NCBI GenBank assembly: GCA_951799425.1
Contig: OX637407.1
Coordinates: 22,078,981 to 22,142,980, forward strand
Direction: 5' to 3'
Source of the DNA: Ilex aquifolium
Taxonomy: Eukaryota > Streptophyta > Magnoliopsida > Aquifoliales > Aquifoliaceae
DNA length: 64,000 bases
Made by a program: the position numbers and the translations under genes. Positions 23,932 to 36,075 of the stretch are shown here, piece by piece (positions within the stretch are counted from its first letter, which is position 1; each line of letters begins with the position of its first letter). The notes under the pieces are model-generated. The model ran no database searches and was not told where the DNA came from. It was given only the letters and a program-made list of their open reading frames with translations.

Positions 23932-24598
23932 TTCTAAACCATACTGTTTTCAAATAATAATGCAGAAGCAGAAATTTAATGGAGGCAGGTGGTGGTAGCA
24001 AATGCTTCTCCCTATGGTGTTTATATAGCTGAGTTGTGACTGAGTGAGGTAGTCAGATTCTCTCTCTCTCTCTAAATTTGGACTTTATTATAATATGTGT
24101 CATGCTATGTGCCACAATAGCATCTCTAAAGAAAGTCCCCAATGCTCGTAGACATTATCCTTTTTCCATCCCATCAATTATTCCACTTGTTTATTGAGTT
24201 TAAAAATTATTATTCATAGAATATGGTAGTAAAGTTGTTGACAAGAATAATTTTTGAAATTACAATATTGCCCAAAACAATGATTTCATAGGCTTGGATT
24301 GCTTTTTGGCGAAGGATATTATGCTAAATTACAGTCAAAATGATGTGAGTTGAATGGGGCCCACATTTTAACAAGAATAGTATTTAAATGTAGGATTGGA
24401 TGGATTGAATGGACAAGAATGTATTTTTCCCTAATCTTCAACTTGAACGGGTCACTCCAAATTTAACAAGAACTCAACTCAAAAAAACAAGGCTTCGATT
24501 GAGATTTTAATACTTTGGTTAGACTTTGACAAAAAAAACCAATTGTTTCTGATTCCTTTTATAAGCAAGCATCTATGAGTATTTGGTCCCTTATATTT

Positions 24599-24634
24599 GT
24601 GTGTGTGTGTGAGGGAGAGAGGGAGAGAGAGAGA
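24599..24634. repeat. (GT)n(GA)n microsatellite, MLP-3 3' flank
   Basis: It is the equivalent of the microsatellites at 508-552 and 50809-50848, but shorter and interrupted by GGG steps. Confidence 0.8.
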
Positions 24635-24853
24635 CCAATACAAACAAGATTTTACCATTCCATTATGCATAGAAATATACATAAAGCACTCCAAATACAT
24701 AAGAACACAACCTTCAGCAAGCACATATATGTCCTTGACAGATACATCTTATTCATAGGAGAAATGACAACCTTAACACTTCCAAACATACTTATATCAC
24801 ATAAGAACTGGGTATATATCACCAATAACCCACACATATCATCTTTACATCTA

Positions 24854-26431
24854 TTACTTGAGATGGTGAGCTTCAATGTCTTTGGTGACAGCGAGACAGA
24901 AGTCCATCAAAGTATTTGGGTCTTCCACACCCTCATTCAATTTCTCAAACTCGAAAGTCCATGTCACCAAGTTTTTTTCACCCTTTGTATCAACATGAAC
25001 AGTTATAATGAAGGTTTTGTACAACTTCGTGAGATCTCCTTCAATTACCTTGAATGTCACCGACTTCTTTTCTTCGTCAATGGCTTCAATTATCTCTTTT
25101 GCAACCTTCTCTTTTCCGTCTATGGTGACACACCAGTATAGAAATAATGTCATTCAGACATAATTTATTAATCTAATCTATTGCTATAGTAATTAGGTCA
25201 ATAAATTAGGTCAACGAATTAAGTCTAAATAACATTACTCAAGACATAATTAAATTATAATGTTAATGCCCTCGGAAAATACAAGAAAAAAATTGTGATG
25301 GTTTGAGTATATATGTTGAATATTGCATGCATCCAATAGACCCCTCAATAAACATGGAAAAACATGGGAAGGGACATATTTGTGTGAAAGGGTTTACGGC
25401 ATTAGAAAATGCATGAAGAGGAATTTGGATTTCTGTCCTAGAAAATAGAAACCTAGCTTAAGATTGAAATGTCAGAGGTGTTTGAGCCAACTTATGCGCA
25501 CCTCGACTAATCAACTTTCCAATTCGGTCAAAGGAAGTCATCCACATCGGGACTAGGGTATTCATGAATCAGGACGTATGGGTTTACAACTCATCCCTGT
25601 TATCACTTGAGCTACCCCTGGAGTTTAAGATTAAAATTCTTGTACACAAGTTCGAAGATGAAATCACAATTCATGTCCTCTTAAGCCACTTACTTTTTTA
25701 ACAATATGAATCATCATGAAGGGAGATTTTTAGGATTATTAATGTGCTTGTTAATTAGCTTTGTTAATCCACAAGAATAAAAATTATGGTGCTAAGAACA
25801 AAAATAATATATTTGTTTGTCATATATATGATTTTGTAAAACAAACATGGATAATCGCCTACAGAGTCCTTTTATTTAACTTGTGGTACCAAAGCGTTAT
25901 TATCCGCAAACTATATGCATCAAATAAATCATGTTTTCTTGAGAATTAATTTTTAGACCTCAAAGAAATAACCCTCAAAGTCTTTCCATTTGAACTACAT
26001 GAATTAGATATATGAATTTTTTGATCTCCAACTACAAGAGATAGATCAGGTGGCTGCACAAAAACCTATCACATGTACCGATGGATCTAAATTTTTGGAA
26101 AGGTCTAGTCTGATTAGAGGGTAAGACTATAGTAAAAAGTCTAATCTGATTAAAGGGTAGGAAACGAGTAAAGTATTAGTAACACAGTTTTCACTTGTTT
26201 CAAAAACATTCACCATAATATTTACTCAAAAAATAAACTAAAATATCTCTTACCATGGGTGTAGTTCCAGAAGATGACAGAGCCCACAGTTCCCCATTCG
26301 CCTTCATGTATATCACAACCCTGAATGTTCCCGGGGCTCATATTTTTTATGTGGTGTGGTCTGTACCTAAGGATCTCATGGAACACATCTCCATCAGACT
26401 TGATCTCAGTCTGAGCAACCAACTTTCCCAT
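24854..26431 (-). CDS. MLP-3: major latex protein-like, two exons
   Basis: Exon 1 is 26254-26431 and exon 2 is 24854-25119, joined across an 1134-bp GTAAGAG...CCATAG intron. The product is 147 residues, starting MGKLVAQTEI and ending DIEAHHLK, with the family's HEGEWGTVGS and KVIEGDLTKLYKTF stretches. Exon 1 (HHIKN, QGCD) groups with MLP-1, whereas exon 2 and the 3' flank group with MLP-5, its partner in the segmental duplication. A TATATAAA box is at 26513-26520. It is a probable functional copy. Confidence 0.88.
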
Positions 26432-26639
26432 TTCTAAACCAAATTATTTTCAAACAATAACCAGAAATTTAATGGAGGCAGGTGGTGGTAGCAAATGCTT
26501 GTCCCTATGGTGTTTATATAGATGAGTTGTGAGTGAGTGAGGCAGTTAGATTCTCTCTCTCTCTCTCTCCTTAGAGGGAGTAGTCGGCCAACTATGGTTA
26601 AAATTATCATGGTACAATTACATATCATATCATATTTTT

Positions 26640-27246
26640 TATATCATATCATATCTTATCTATTTGTCTCACATGATTGAGATGAGCCACCCACCATGGC
26701 ACACATTTAATTCTGCATGACAGATTACATTTATTCACTTCACCATATAATACTAGGATATGATTACACAATTAATTTCAATATTTTCATTTATGTTAAT
26801 CACAAGATTTTGAATTAGATAATCTATAATTATTTATTAAAAAATATTAAATTAAAAAAATATTTAAAAAAATTAAGTGTGGCACGTTTTTATCAAATAA
26901 AAAGTCAATATACAGTACCAAAATAATGATATTTCAGTGTCGTAATGAGACTCACACTTTTTTTTTTTTTTTTGGGTAAGTAATGAGACTTATAATATTA
27001 TTGCCCTAAAAAATAACAATTTGCCAACAGATATGGATCATTGATGAATACAAAGGCTTTCATGCAAGTCAGGCCATACTACCTCACATGATTGATTCAG
27101 TTTTTGAAATTTTTTATTATCACCAGAGGACAAAATTGGGTCAGTGCATTTATTGTTATATAATTTTTTTTTCTTTATATTATTATTCATAATGAATCTT
27201 CACAACACGACCATAACAGACAACTTGCATAGAGAAAGAAGAGAGG
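26640..27246. other. Spacer shared with the second duplication copy
   Basis: It is AT-rich and matches about 53095-53710 with small indels. No gene is seen. Confidence 0.5.
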
Positions 27247-28221
27247 ACACCCAAATTATGTAACATTAATTGTGTAGAAATGTATAACTATCCATGAAGG
27301 ACTGCTTTTACGAAAATGGAACTTAACCAACAATTTAGGATTTTAAAACCTACCAGAAATGCATAATAGTTTGAGAATGAAGAACAGCCACGAGGTGGTC
27401 TGCATGTGTGATTTTAATTGAACTGTGTCATGTCATTCGGTTTGTATAATTTCGGATTCATGTCACATTCGGGCATGTTAATGTATATGCCTAGTGTACA
27501 AGTCGACACATATAATCATAGATTTAACAATCTTATAACTAAAATTCGTTTCTCTCTCTCAACCAATTATTCTATACAATGGGTAACCCATAAATTAATT
27601 ATCTACTTGATTCACATCTTTACAACACCCACATTGGTGAAGGCGCGAGAAACAATCCCACAAACAACGATAATGCCCACAAACAACGAAACCAAAATGA
27701 CTAGGAGAAGGAGGGCGAGAGCCGCACTGGTGAAGGCGCGAGAAATAATCCTTAATCTCCGTTACCCCTTCCCCCCCCCCCCCCTTTTTCTTTGGACCAT
27801 ATGGAAAGGAAATATCAAGGAAGTTTAGGACGAGTTGGGTAACATGAAGAACTTCATCAAGAACAAGACCCCTATCAATGGAGGCCCTAGTGCAGCAAAC
27901 TGAATGTCCCTTTACCCAGGAGATCGAGAACTTCCCCCTTCCATCAAAATTTAAGATACCCGTTATGGAAGCCTCTAATGGCACCAAGGATATATTCGAT
28001 CACCTAAGCACTTACAAGAACTTGATAGAACTGCACGGTTATCAGGACCGGTCAAGTGTCGAGCCTTTGCAATCATTCTAAAAGAGTCAGCTCTAACCTA
28101 ATATAACTAACTACCACCAGGAATGATCAGCTCATTCAAAGAAATCTCCATGCAATTTGTCTTGCATTTCATCAAAGCGAGAAGTCATTTGAAACCAACT
28201 TCATACCAATAATACGATAAC
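27247..28221 (+). repeat. Dispersed repeat with Ty3 gag fragment, copy d
   Basis: The block is followed by gag sequence: an open stretch 27878-28081 reads NFPLPSKFKIPVMEASNGT then KDIFDHLSTYKNLIELHGY, the N-terminal part of a Tat-type gag. A C-run occurs at about 27772-27784. It is paired with copy e (53710-54700) in the segmental duplication. It is a remnant. Confidence 0.7.
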
Positions 28222-28909
28222 TGATGGGCCAAGCCCAAGGGCCCAACTCATGTTATAAAGCCCGGTCCAAGTTTATAGCCCAACTCTTAGAGGTCCAGCA
28301 AATCCAGCCCAATGTGGTCAACCAGATCAAGCTCATCAGGCTCAAGGACCTACTACGTCAGCAGGGAGCATGCAAGGTCATCCAAGACCCTCCTCCTAGC
28401 TACCTTGGAGTAAGGATCATCCAAGAGTCTCCTCTCGCCGCCTGGAGAGGGTCAACTTTCCCTCATCCTTTGATCAAGTCCTTTGGAGAGCATCATAACT
28501 TCATTGCCCGTTGAGGAGAGGAGAGGTCGTCAAACTATTTAATCACTATTAACGTCGCCCCAATCCATTATGACTAATAAACGACCCCAACCCATTATGA
28601 CCGCCAGACTAGCTATTCAATTATTATGCTAAGCACTATATATTGTAAGTCCCACCAACACTTGGGGGAAAACACACTCAACCAGACAAATCTCTCATCT
28701 CCCTCTCATAGCTTGTAAACACTACAATCCCTACACACCTGAGTTAATAAAGTATCCGGTGACCATAGCCATTCAAAGTGGACGTAGGTCACATTGACCG
28801 AACCACTATAAACCTTGTCTTGCTTTTATCTCTATCTCTCACTTATCAATTACTGCATTTTTACTATTCATTTGACAAGTGGTGTACAAACTCAATTTGT
28901 GCATCATCA
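28222..28909. mobile_element. Solo LTR, 688 bp
   Basis: The ends are TGATG...CATCA with the 5-bp duplication ATAAC (28217-28221 and 28910-28914). The paralogous site near 54700 reads CGATAACAAACAG without the insert, a clean empty site. Inside are an AATAAAGTA polyadenylation-like motif (about 28745) and a TATATT element near 28637. The open stretch 28224-28514 has no recognisable domain. Confidence 0.85.
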
Positions 28910-29340
28910 ATAACAAACAGATTTAACTTGAAAAAACACAAAATGTATATATTTTCTTCATAATTGTGTCATCAAGCAGCTTCTATCAGTGTGCGATTTT
29001 TTTTTCTTTCGGTGGTAATTCACAAGTCATGAAATTACCAATAATACAATAACAAATAGATTTAGCTTAAAAAACACGAAATCTATATATTTTCTTTATA
29101 ATTGTGCCAACAAAATACCTCTATTAGTGTGCGATTTTTTTTTCTTTCAATGGTAATTCATGAGTCCTGAAATTACCAATAATACGATAACAAACTGATT
29201 TAGCTTCAAAAACACGAAATGTATATATTTTCATTATAAATGTGCCACCAAAAACACCTCTATCGATGTGCGATTTTTTTTCTTTCGGTGGTAATTCACG
29301 AGTCATTGACTTACCAATAATACAATAACAAATAGATTTA
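28910..29340. repeat. Tandem repeat, about 3 copies of ~138 bp
   Basis: Units begin ATAACAAACAGATTTA-like at about 28910, 29048, 29186 and (partial) 29324. Each holds a T-run followed by CTTTC(G)GTGGTAATTCA. The second duplication copy has only about one unit (54700-54790), so the array expanded here or contracted there. Confidence 0.8.
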
Positions 29341-30183
29341 ACAAACCTTCATCCTTTTCAACCTTTTGTTTGTGTGTAAGCGTAATCGATTATTAATCAA
29401 TTTAAATAAGGAGCCTTATCAACTTGAATGAATCGTCTTGAAAAGGATGTCACAGATATTACAAGACAAAAGAAAAATCATATGTTTAAAGATGTTGCAA
29501 CTTGCAACTGTTGGGAATCCGAAGAAAGAAACTGTGACTCTCCTTTGTCATAAAATCAAGGGTTTTTCGTAATTTGTACCTTGGAAAATTTCAAAATTTT
29601 CACTTTTGTGCCTTCAAAGTTTAAATTTTTCACATTGTATCCTTAATGTATTAAAAGTGTTGTAATATGACCTTCTGTTAGTTTCAGTTATTTTTTCATC
29701 AAAAGTCGAGTCATTGATATAGGGGTGTCCATGGGCCGAATTACCCATGGGTCCCGTTATCAGGCCCGAAAAAAATAGGTCTGAAACCCGTTAGGCCGAA
29801 CAATTTAACCACTCGAGCCTGAGCCCAATATCCTTAAAAAGAAGGCTTGAGTTTGCCTCTAAACCCATTACCCGGCCCAAGAGCCCGCCCGCCAAGCCCA
29901 GCCAGCCCACATAACCCGTCCACTCTTCCTTTGAAAAAAATTTATACTTTTAGACCATTAAATTTGAAACTTGAAAATAAGTCTCTCAATGTCGGAATTT
30001 GAAGTTATAAAAATTTAGATACTATAAATAATGTATTATTTTCTTTTCTATGTATTAAGCATACAAGTTTTAAATGGTAAAATAATGCAAATGATAGATA
30101 AGTGAGTAAGTATCAACCTAGTTGAGATGTATTCATTCTATTAGATGTAGTTCATCTCCTAATCAAAAATAAAATTATTCAAA
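29341..30183. other. Spacer unique to duplication copy 1
   Basis: No gene is seen. The part 29720-29930 is rich in GCCC/GGCCC motifs and resembles a dispersed low-copy repeat. It is replaced in copy 2 by 54790-56398. Confidence 0.4.
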
Positions 30184-31675
30184 ATTTATGGTTGCACATA
30201 CTCTTTACTCAAAAAAGATCCAAATTTATGCGACTTTACTAGCTTTGACAGGGTCCATCGGTTGTCGGGCGAACGACTTAAAAAAAATATTGAATATGAC
30301 AAGAAATTCAAATCGGACTGCGGCGCCACTGAATCATATCGACCGATTCGGTGATAATAACTCAATAACTTAGAATTGATTCAGATACAATTTGAATGAC
30401 TCGACCGAATTATGCGAAACTCAGGATTTCTACGTATTGTGTAACGATATCGTCTCGAAATGTGCTGAATCAAATACGACTCGTATTAGTATTAACCGAT
30501 ACTTTGAACCATGATCTGATGTTGGTCAAGAGTTGATTTGAGTAAAATAAAGAAAATTCATTGATCCACCAGAAGTTTATGCCAATAGGGAAATTAAAAA
30601 GGTAATGTAGACCGAGGTCTTGTTATTTTGAAAATAGTTCAAGGTTACGGTATTAATCACCGATTCGAAGGGCTCTAAGACACATCGATCGCAATCGCAT
30701 CGTGATACCAAGCAATACGACGTAAAAGAAGAAGTTGAACATGACGAGATATTCGGGGTCATATCGCAGTATTGCAGAACTGTATCAACTGATTCCATGA
30801 CGATAATTTAGCAACTTGGGGTTGATTCAGGATTGACTCGGCCGAGTTGTGCAAGACTCATTATTTATTCGTAACGTGTAAGATTACCGACTTGGAAGGC
30901 GTCAAGTCGACCAACTCGTATTGGTATATCGAACGATACTTTGATTTGATTCTGGACCTATATCATATTCAGGACATGTCATGCATGTGTCGTGTTTAAA
31001 TTGACTTGTATAAACCGTGACCCCAAAATTAGTATCATGATAACTGTCAATCAAATCCACTACATATGGGGCCTCTTAAATTAAAAATGTACATGATCCC
31101 CAGTCTAGAAAAACCAACTTCCATGATAATTTATACAACATTAGATCAGCACATGAGACATAATCTGTCCCAAAATACAGTTATTCGTATGGTGGACATA
31201 ATCTGTCTCATTTAAGTCATAATGGTGAGTCGCATCGTTTTCCAGTTCATGTAGAGTTGGCTTTGAGTCATGTTGTGTGTCGTGTCACAGATTGCCACCC
31301 TTACACAGGAGGCAAGGATACTTATGATATACAAGTATACACCACCCATTCAGTAATTCAAAAATATTATCAGCACAGTATCCTTAAAAGCATCTAAATT
31401 AAAACACTCACCCAGATTTGGAGCAGCCCAGCCAGCAAAAGCAGATAGAACAGTCATCACCTGAAAGCAGCAAATATTTTGTGATTGTAAGCCCTCACAA
31501 TTTCTGGGAAGAGATCTGACGTGCTGATTGTATTGTCTACAAGGATTGTAAGGGGATTCTACAAGAAATCATCTGGCCCAATATTGACTTTCCAGAGTGT
31601 AATCTGTTTTGTAGATGCTTAGTTCCAATCAACTTGGGAAGAAAACTTACGTTGATAGCTGCCTCATTCTATTCA
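30184..31675. other. Duplicated non-coding block upstream of 31676
   Basis: It matches 56399-57964 closely. Two diverged internal repeats (about 30250-30530 and 30700-30960) share CGAT..GATAAT and GACTCG motifs. The only gene-like signs are splice-like sequences near 31420-31660 beyond the PPR stop (see the copy at 57702-57939). Confidence 0.5.
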
Positions 31676-33077
31676 TCAGACCAAACTAAGGCCTGGAATT
31701 TTGTAGGCATTTCGTTCGTCCATTGCTCTTCTAACACTCTCAGAATCAGAATGCCTACTGGCACCGGCAAAAATATTGGACAAAAAGTACATAGTCACCA
31801 CCATATTCTTTCTGCATCTCCAGTATCTTCCGCGTGACTCTCTCTCCCACCTCAATGTTTCCATGGAAGCTACAAGCACCCAAAAGCGTCCTCCAGATCA
31901 CAGCATTAACCATTTCCATAGGAATATCCAAAGCCATATTTTCCGCTTCGTCAAGCCTCCCTGCACGACCCAACATGTCTATCAAGCACCCATAATGCTT
32001 AATGTCTGGTACAACACCACAATTGTCCACCATTTTTTTGAAAAACTCAAGCCCCTCATGGATCAGGCCTCCATGACTACAAGCATTTAACACACTCAAG
32101 AATGTAACTCGATTTGGCTTCATAAATGCTTTTTCCATTCGTCTAAAACTATCCGCAGCTTCTTTTCCCATTCCATGCATTGCAAACCCAGATATTATTG
32201 ACGTCCACGACACCACGTTCCTCCTCTCATCAGATATATCCTCAAAAACTCGAATTGCACTCTATACGCACCCACATTTTGCATATGCATCAATAAGAGA
32301 ATTCATAACACGAATATCAGACGCATTAAACCCACTTTTGTCTCAATAAGAAGGGATTATTTGGCAAGATTCAAGACGCCTAAGATTCCAAATAGCCGGA
32401 AAAACAGCAAGAATAGTTACTTCTGTTGGTTTAATTCCCTCACTCACAACCATTCTCCGAAACAAGGCCAAAGCTCCGTTATAGTGGTTCATCCGTGTGT
32501 ACCCATCAATAAGACCGGTCCATGAAACCACATTCTTCATTGGCATCACATCAAAGAGATATTGAGCAACACCAAGCTCACCCCACTTTATGAAACCCGT
32601 AATCAAAACGTTCCATGTCACCGAGTTCCTCTCAGGCATTTCCTCAAACACTTTCTGAGCTTGCATCAAATACCCACAATCAGCATACATATTCACCAAA
32701 GCAGTTTGCACGTAAACGTGGAACTCGAAGCCAGCTTTGATGGTGAGACCATGGAGTTGAATACCTATTCTGGGTCGCTGTACATTAGCGCAGGCTTTTA
32801 TGAGGAAAGAATAAGTGAAGCTATCAAAAGAGACGGTTTGGTATTGGTTTTGTTGTTGGTGTTGGATGTGTTTGAAGAGTAAGAGAGCTTCTTCAGGGAA
32901 GTGACTAAGTGAATAGTGGCGGAGCAGAGTGTTAAAGATTGTCAAGATTGGGGCTGTGGTGGATAGACGTGAGAGTAAGTCGGTGGTGATTAGTTGAGTG
33001 TGGACTTGTTGAATGGCTGGTCTGTTGTGGTGTCTGAATAAGAGAGAAAGCAAGTGGTAGCAATGCTTGTGCGTCAT
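31676..33077 (-). pseudogene. PPR gene copy 1, disabled
   Basis: It is near-identical to the intact PPR gene at 57965-59365. Three defects are visible by comparison: a TGA at 32343-32345 (Gly codon in the other copy), a TAG at 32263-32265 (Glu codon in the other copy), and one extra A in the run at 31782-31786 that shifts the last ~35 codons. The first 244 codons are open and keep the first PPR motifs, so a truncated product is conceivable, but loss of two-thirds of the repeats suggests a pseudogene. Confidence 0.9.
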
Positions 33078-33250
33078 TTCCTAGGAAGCACGGATACTCC
33101 AAGCAAACACAACAAACAAAGTGCGAAAATAGCACCTGAAATAGCCATAGCAAGTACACAACTATCAACCCACCACTGCAAATTAACACCAATCCAATCA
33201 ATAGCAGAAGCCTCACATGAACCGGCAACAGCAATGGCAGAGCTCCCCAT
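33074..33250 (-). CDS. Small membrane-type ORF (58 aa) overlapping the PPR start, copy 1
   Basis: The reading starts MGSSAIAVAGSCEAS and contains a hydrophobic span of about 20 residues (LAMAISGAIFALCLLCLLG, residues 33-51). Its TGA stop overlaps the PPR ATG in the sequence ATGA. I do not recognise the family. It could be an upstream ORF that controls PPR translation, a separate small protein on a shared transcript, or chance. The second copy (59362-59538) differs by one base (Leu to Met). Existence of the product is unproven. Confidence 0.35.
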   Translation of the reverse strand: MGSSAIAVAGSCEASAIDWIGVNLQWWVDSCVLAMAISGAIFALCLLCLLGVSVLPRK

Positions 33251-33429
33251 AAGTACCCACAGACCCTAATTTCTTCCAGATTTCAATTAAAACTCTAGGA
33301 CCTATGGCCGGAGCGAAACCAAAATGTAATCGCCAATCTGCCGAGATTTAGGAAATTTAGAGAGAATCTAGAGGAGAGAGATGACCGAAGTGCATAGAGT
33401 CTTCGCCTTCAAGAGAGATGCGAAGAAAA

Positions 33430-35598
33430 GGGCGAAAAAAAAAAAAAAAGCATTGGCAGTTGTATCTCCACTTGAGACACCTTCTTAGTAAGGAAAACAA
33501 ACTCACCTCTGATTAGTAATTAAACCCACCTTATACGATATACACTTTTTTTTTAAAAAAAGAACGGAACAAGAAAAAAAAAAAAAAACAAATCGAAACA
33601 AGAAGGAAAAAAAATTAAACAAAGTTTAAAGGAACAAGAAAAACTATAAGATGCAAAATTACAAGACGCAAAACCACAAGATGTAATCCTGAACATGAAA
33701 AAAAAAAAACAAGCACACATACACAAAATCGAATAAGAAAAAAAAATAAGCATAGATGTAAAACCTAAATAAGATAAGAAAAAATAAATAATCTAAAAGT
33801 ATACATATTTATACACATATAAATTCTAAAAAAAATTATTAAACTTGATAAAAATATCAAAATATACTGAAAATAATGAAAATTCATACAACAAACATGA
33901 AATCAAACATAAAATTAAATTGAGAAATAAGACTAACATGTGTCTCACTGAAAAAAAATCATATTGCAAAAATATTTTTGGGTGCATGAAATGAGATAGA
34001 AAATAAAACCCTAATTATAACAAAATATAAAGTGGATTTACTTATTAAAGGGGTGTATGTAGTATGGGGTAGGCTTAGTCAATATTAGGATGGGTATAGA
34101 AGGGGATAGATCTAGTAGTTTGATAATGAAAAATTAAATGGGTTAACAATGGAGATTTGAGGGGTGGAAATAGCACCCAAACAAAACACTCCTCGATATG
34201 GAGAACCAAAAAAAGTGAGGTGCTGATTGGTTTGTGTTTACAGTTTTTTGTTCTAAAAATTCTAAAAATAAGGAAAATATATTTGGTTAGATTTTTTTAA
34301 TCTCTAATTTTCATTAAAAAAGTGAGAATTGAGATGAAGTTTTAGAGAATAAGTGTGGGGTGTTTTGGCCAAATTTGGGAATAGGTTTTTTGAAAAAGCA
34401 ATGCTACAAAATTTAAATGAAACCTAAAAAATTATAACACAAATGCATATCACTCCTTAGATGAGTGGATCCATTAACTTTTACAGTAAGACTCACTCAC
34501 CCAACACTCATCCAACGGATGGTATGCATTTGGGTTTCAACTTTTAGATTTTATTTGGATTGTGTAGCATATTTGGCCGAGAGTACCTTTTTTAGAACTT
34601 ATTTGGTTTTAAGTAACACAGCGAGACTTATACTCCATTAAGTCCTCTTTTTCATCAAATTATTTTCATTAGGTACACATTTCAATTTTTTATATTTTTT
34701 TTGTATTACCTAATTACCCCTATCATAAATACTGCTTATCATTGTTAGTTTCAATATTTTCAAATATAACAACTCTTAAATTGAGAATTGTGATAACAAT
34801 AAAATTAACACACACACACACACACATATATATAGTAACATATTCAACAAAAAAATAGTAATATCAAACAGTAACATACTCAACAAAAAAAATAGTAACA
34901 TCAAACAGTAACATGCTCAATGAAAAACTTAATTAACAATTTAATCATTGCAATAGAGTGACATCATATGTAAATACTTAAAAATATTGTCTTGTCCACA
35001 TATTTAGTTGATCATGTTCGTACCTTGGTGATTTTTAGACTCGTCACTATTCGGATATAAATCATTTTTTGTATTTTCATGAAAATTATTAAACAATGTT
35101 GATATTGTTCAAGGGGCATGTTTTTACAAAAAACTTTATTAAAATTTGTTTAAAAAATAGTGGGTTCAGATTTTATTAATTAACAATTTTTCTCAATTTT
35201 CTTAATTGAATTTTTTTTTGTGTTATATACTATATAGTGTCTTTAAACACGAGATTTTATTTATTACTTAGCACCTCCAAGTAAGGACAATTGCTAGTGA
35301 TTATATTTTGTTTTTCCCTAGGGTACATAAATGACAAATCTATGCAATCTCAGTGCATATTCATGCAATCTCAGTGCCAATAAGCATCTCAAAGCAAACT
35401 TTCCAAAATTGTCCTAGTATCCCAACAACTAATTTGTCTCAAAATAAAATCTAAGAATTTTTATCCTGAGGGTATCATTGGAATTTACCATATGTTGAAA
35501 TAAATTCACTTTGCATGTATTTCCGCATAACGTATCTTAAAGAAGCTCCACTTGGCAAAAGCTCAAGAAGCCTCACATCACACGGCCTCTTTCACCTC
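33430..35598. other. AT-rich intergenic region
   Basis: To about 33800 it matches the second duplication copy (about 60410-60650), with A-rich tracts. Beyond that it is unique: a (CA)n tract at about 34806 followed by three short repeats of AGTAACAT..TCAACAAAAAAA. No gene is seen. Confidence 0.5.
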
Positions 35599-35606
35599 TA
35601 TAAATA
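35599..35606 (+). promoter_or_regulatory. TATA box of the CEP-type gene
   Basis: TATAAATA lies 65 nt before the ATG at 35672, at a usual distance for a plant promoter with a short leader. A CT-rich tract (35649-35670), common in plant leaders, precedes the ATG. Confidence 0.7.
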
Positions 35607-35671
35607 CCGAAGGGAACCAAAAGTTTAGAGCACCTTGCTTTCTTTAATAGCTTCTCTCTCTCTCTCTCTCC

Positions 35672-36033
35672 ATGGATCAAACAAAACTACTCCTTTGCAC
35701 TCTTTTCCTAACACTGGTTTTATCCCCAGAAATTCAATTCAGTGAGGGAATGGATTTGAACTTGGGGAACAAAAATGGATTCCCTAGCCTCCAATCTCAC
35801 AAGAAGAACCCTGAGAAAGAGATCAAAAATACTGTTGAACCCAATATCAACTTGCATGGTGACAGCACAAACAAAGAAGCATACGTGCATCAGGCTGTAC
35901 CTGTATCTACAACACCAATGCTGCCGAGTCAGCACTAACCGAGTCTCAGTCACAACCACTGGTTCAGGTGGAGGCCTTCCGACCCACGACACCAGGTCAC
36001 AGTCCCGGTTATGGTAATTCCCTTCAAATTTAG
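35672..36033 (+). CDS. CEP-type signalling peptide precursor, reading frame interrupted
   Basis: The first frame (35672-35938) encodes an N-terminal secretory signal (MDQTKLLLCTLFLTLVLS) and a hydrophilic spacer, ending PMLPSQH. The next frame, open from about 35840 to the TAG at 36031-36033, ends with FRPTTPGHSPGYGN. That is the hallmark of C-TERMINALLY ENCODED PEPTIDEs, secreted ~15-residue hydroxyprolinated peptides perceived by CEPR receptor kinases in nitrogen and root signalling. Family precursors have signal, variable region and motif in one frame. Here a one-base deletion (or two-base insertion) between 35840 and 35936 separates them. No plausible intron fits. It is either a young pseudogene or an assembly error. 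The Tat element follows 42 bp after the stop. Confidence 0.75.
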
Positions 36034-36075
36034 GGCCATCCTGGCTAGGGATAGTGCAACAACCTTAATATACAT

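Noticed and set aside
23755-23937. Recurring 60-codon plus-strand frames at each MLP exon 1
   Set aside because: They are antisense shadows of the conserved exon; the same applies at 1750, 26255, 50030 and 52751.
30577-30798. 73-codon minus-strand frame, also at 56740-57012
   Set aside because: Kept only through the segmental duplication; lies in degenerate CGAT-rich repeats with no protein signature.
35775-36017. 80-codon frame overlapping the CEP gene
   Set aside because: It is the third frame through the same exon and contains neither the signal peptide nor the CEP motif.
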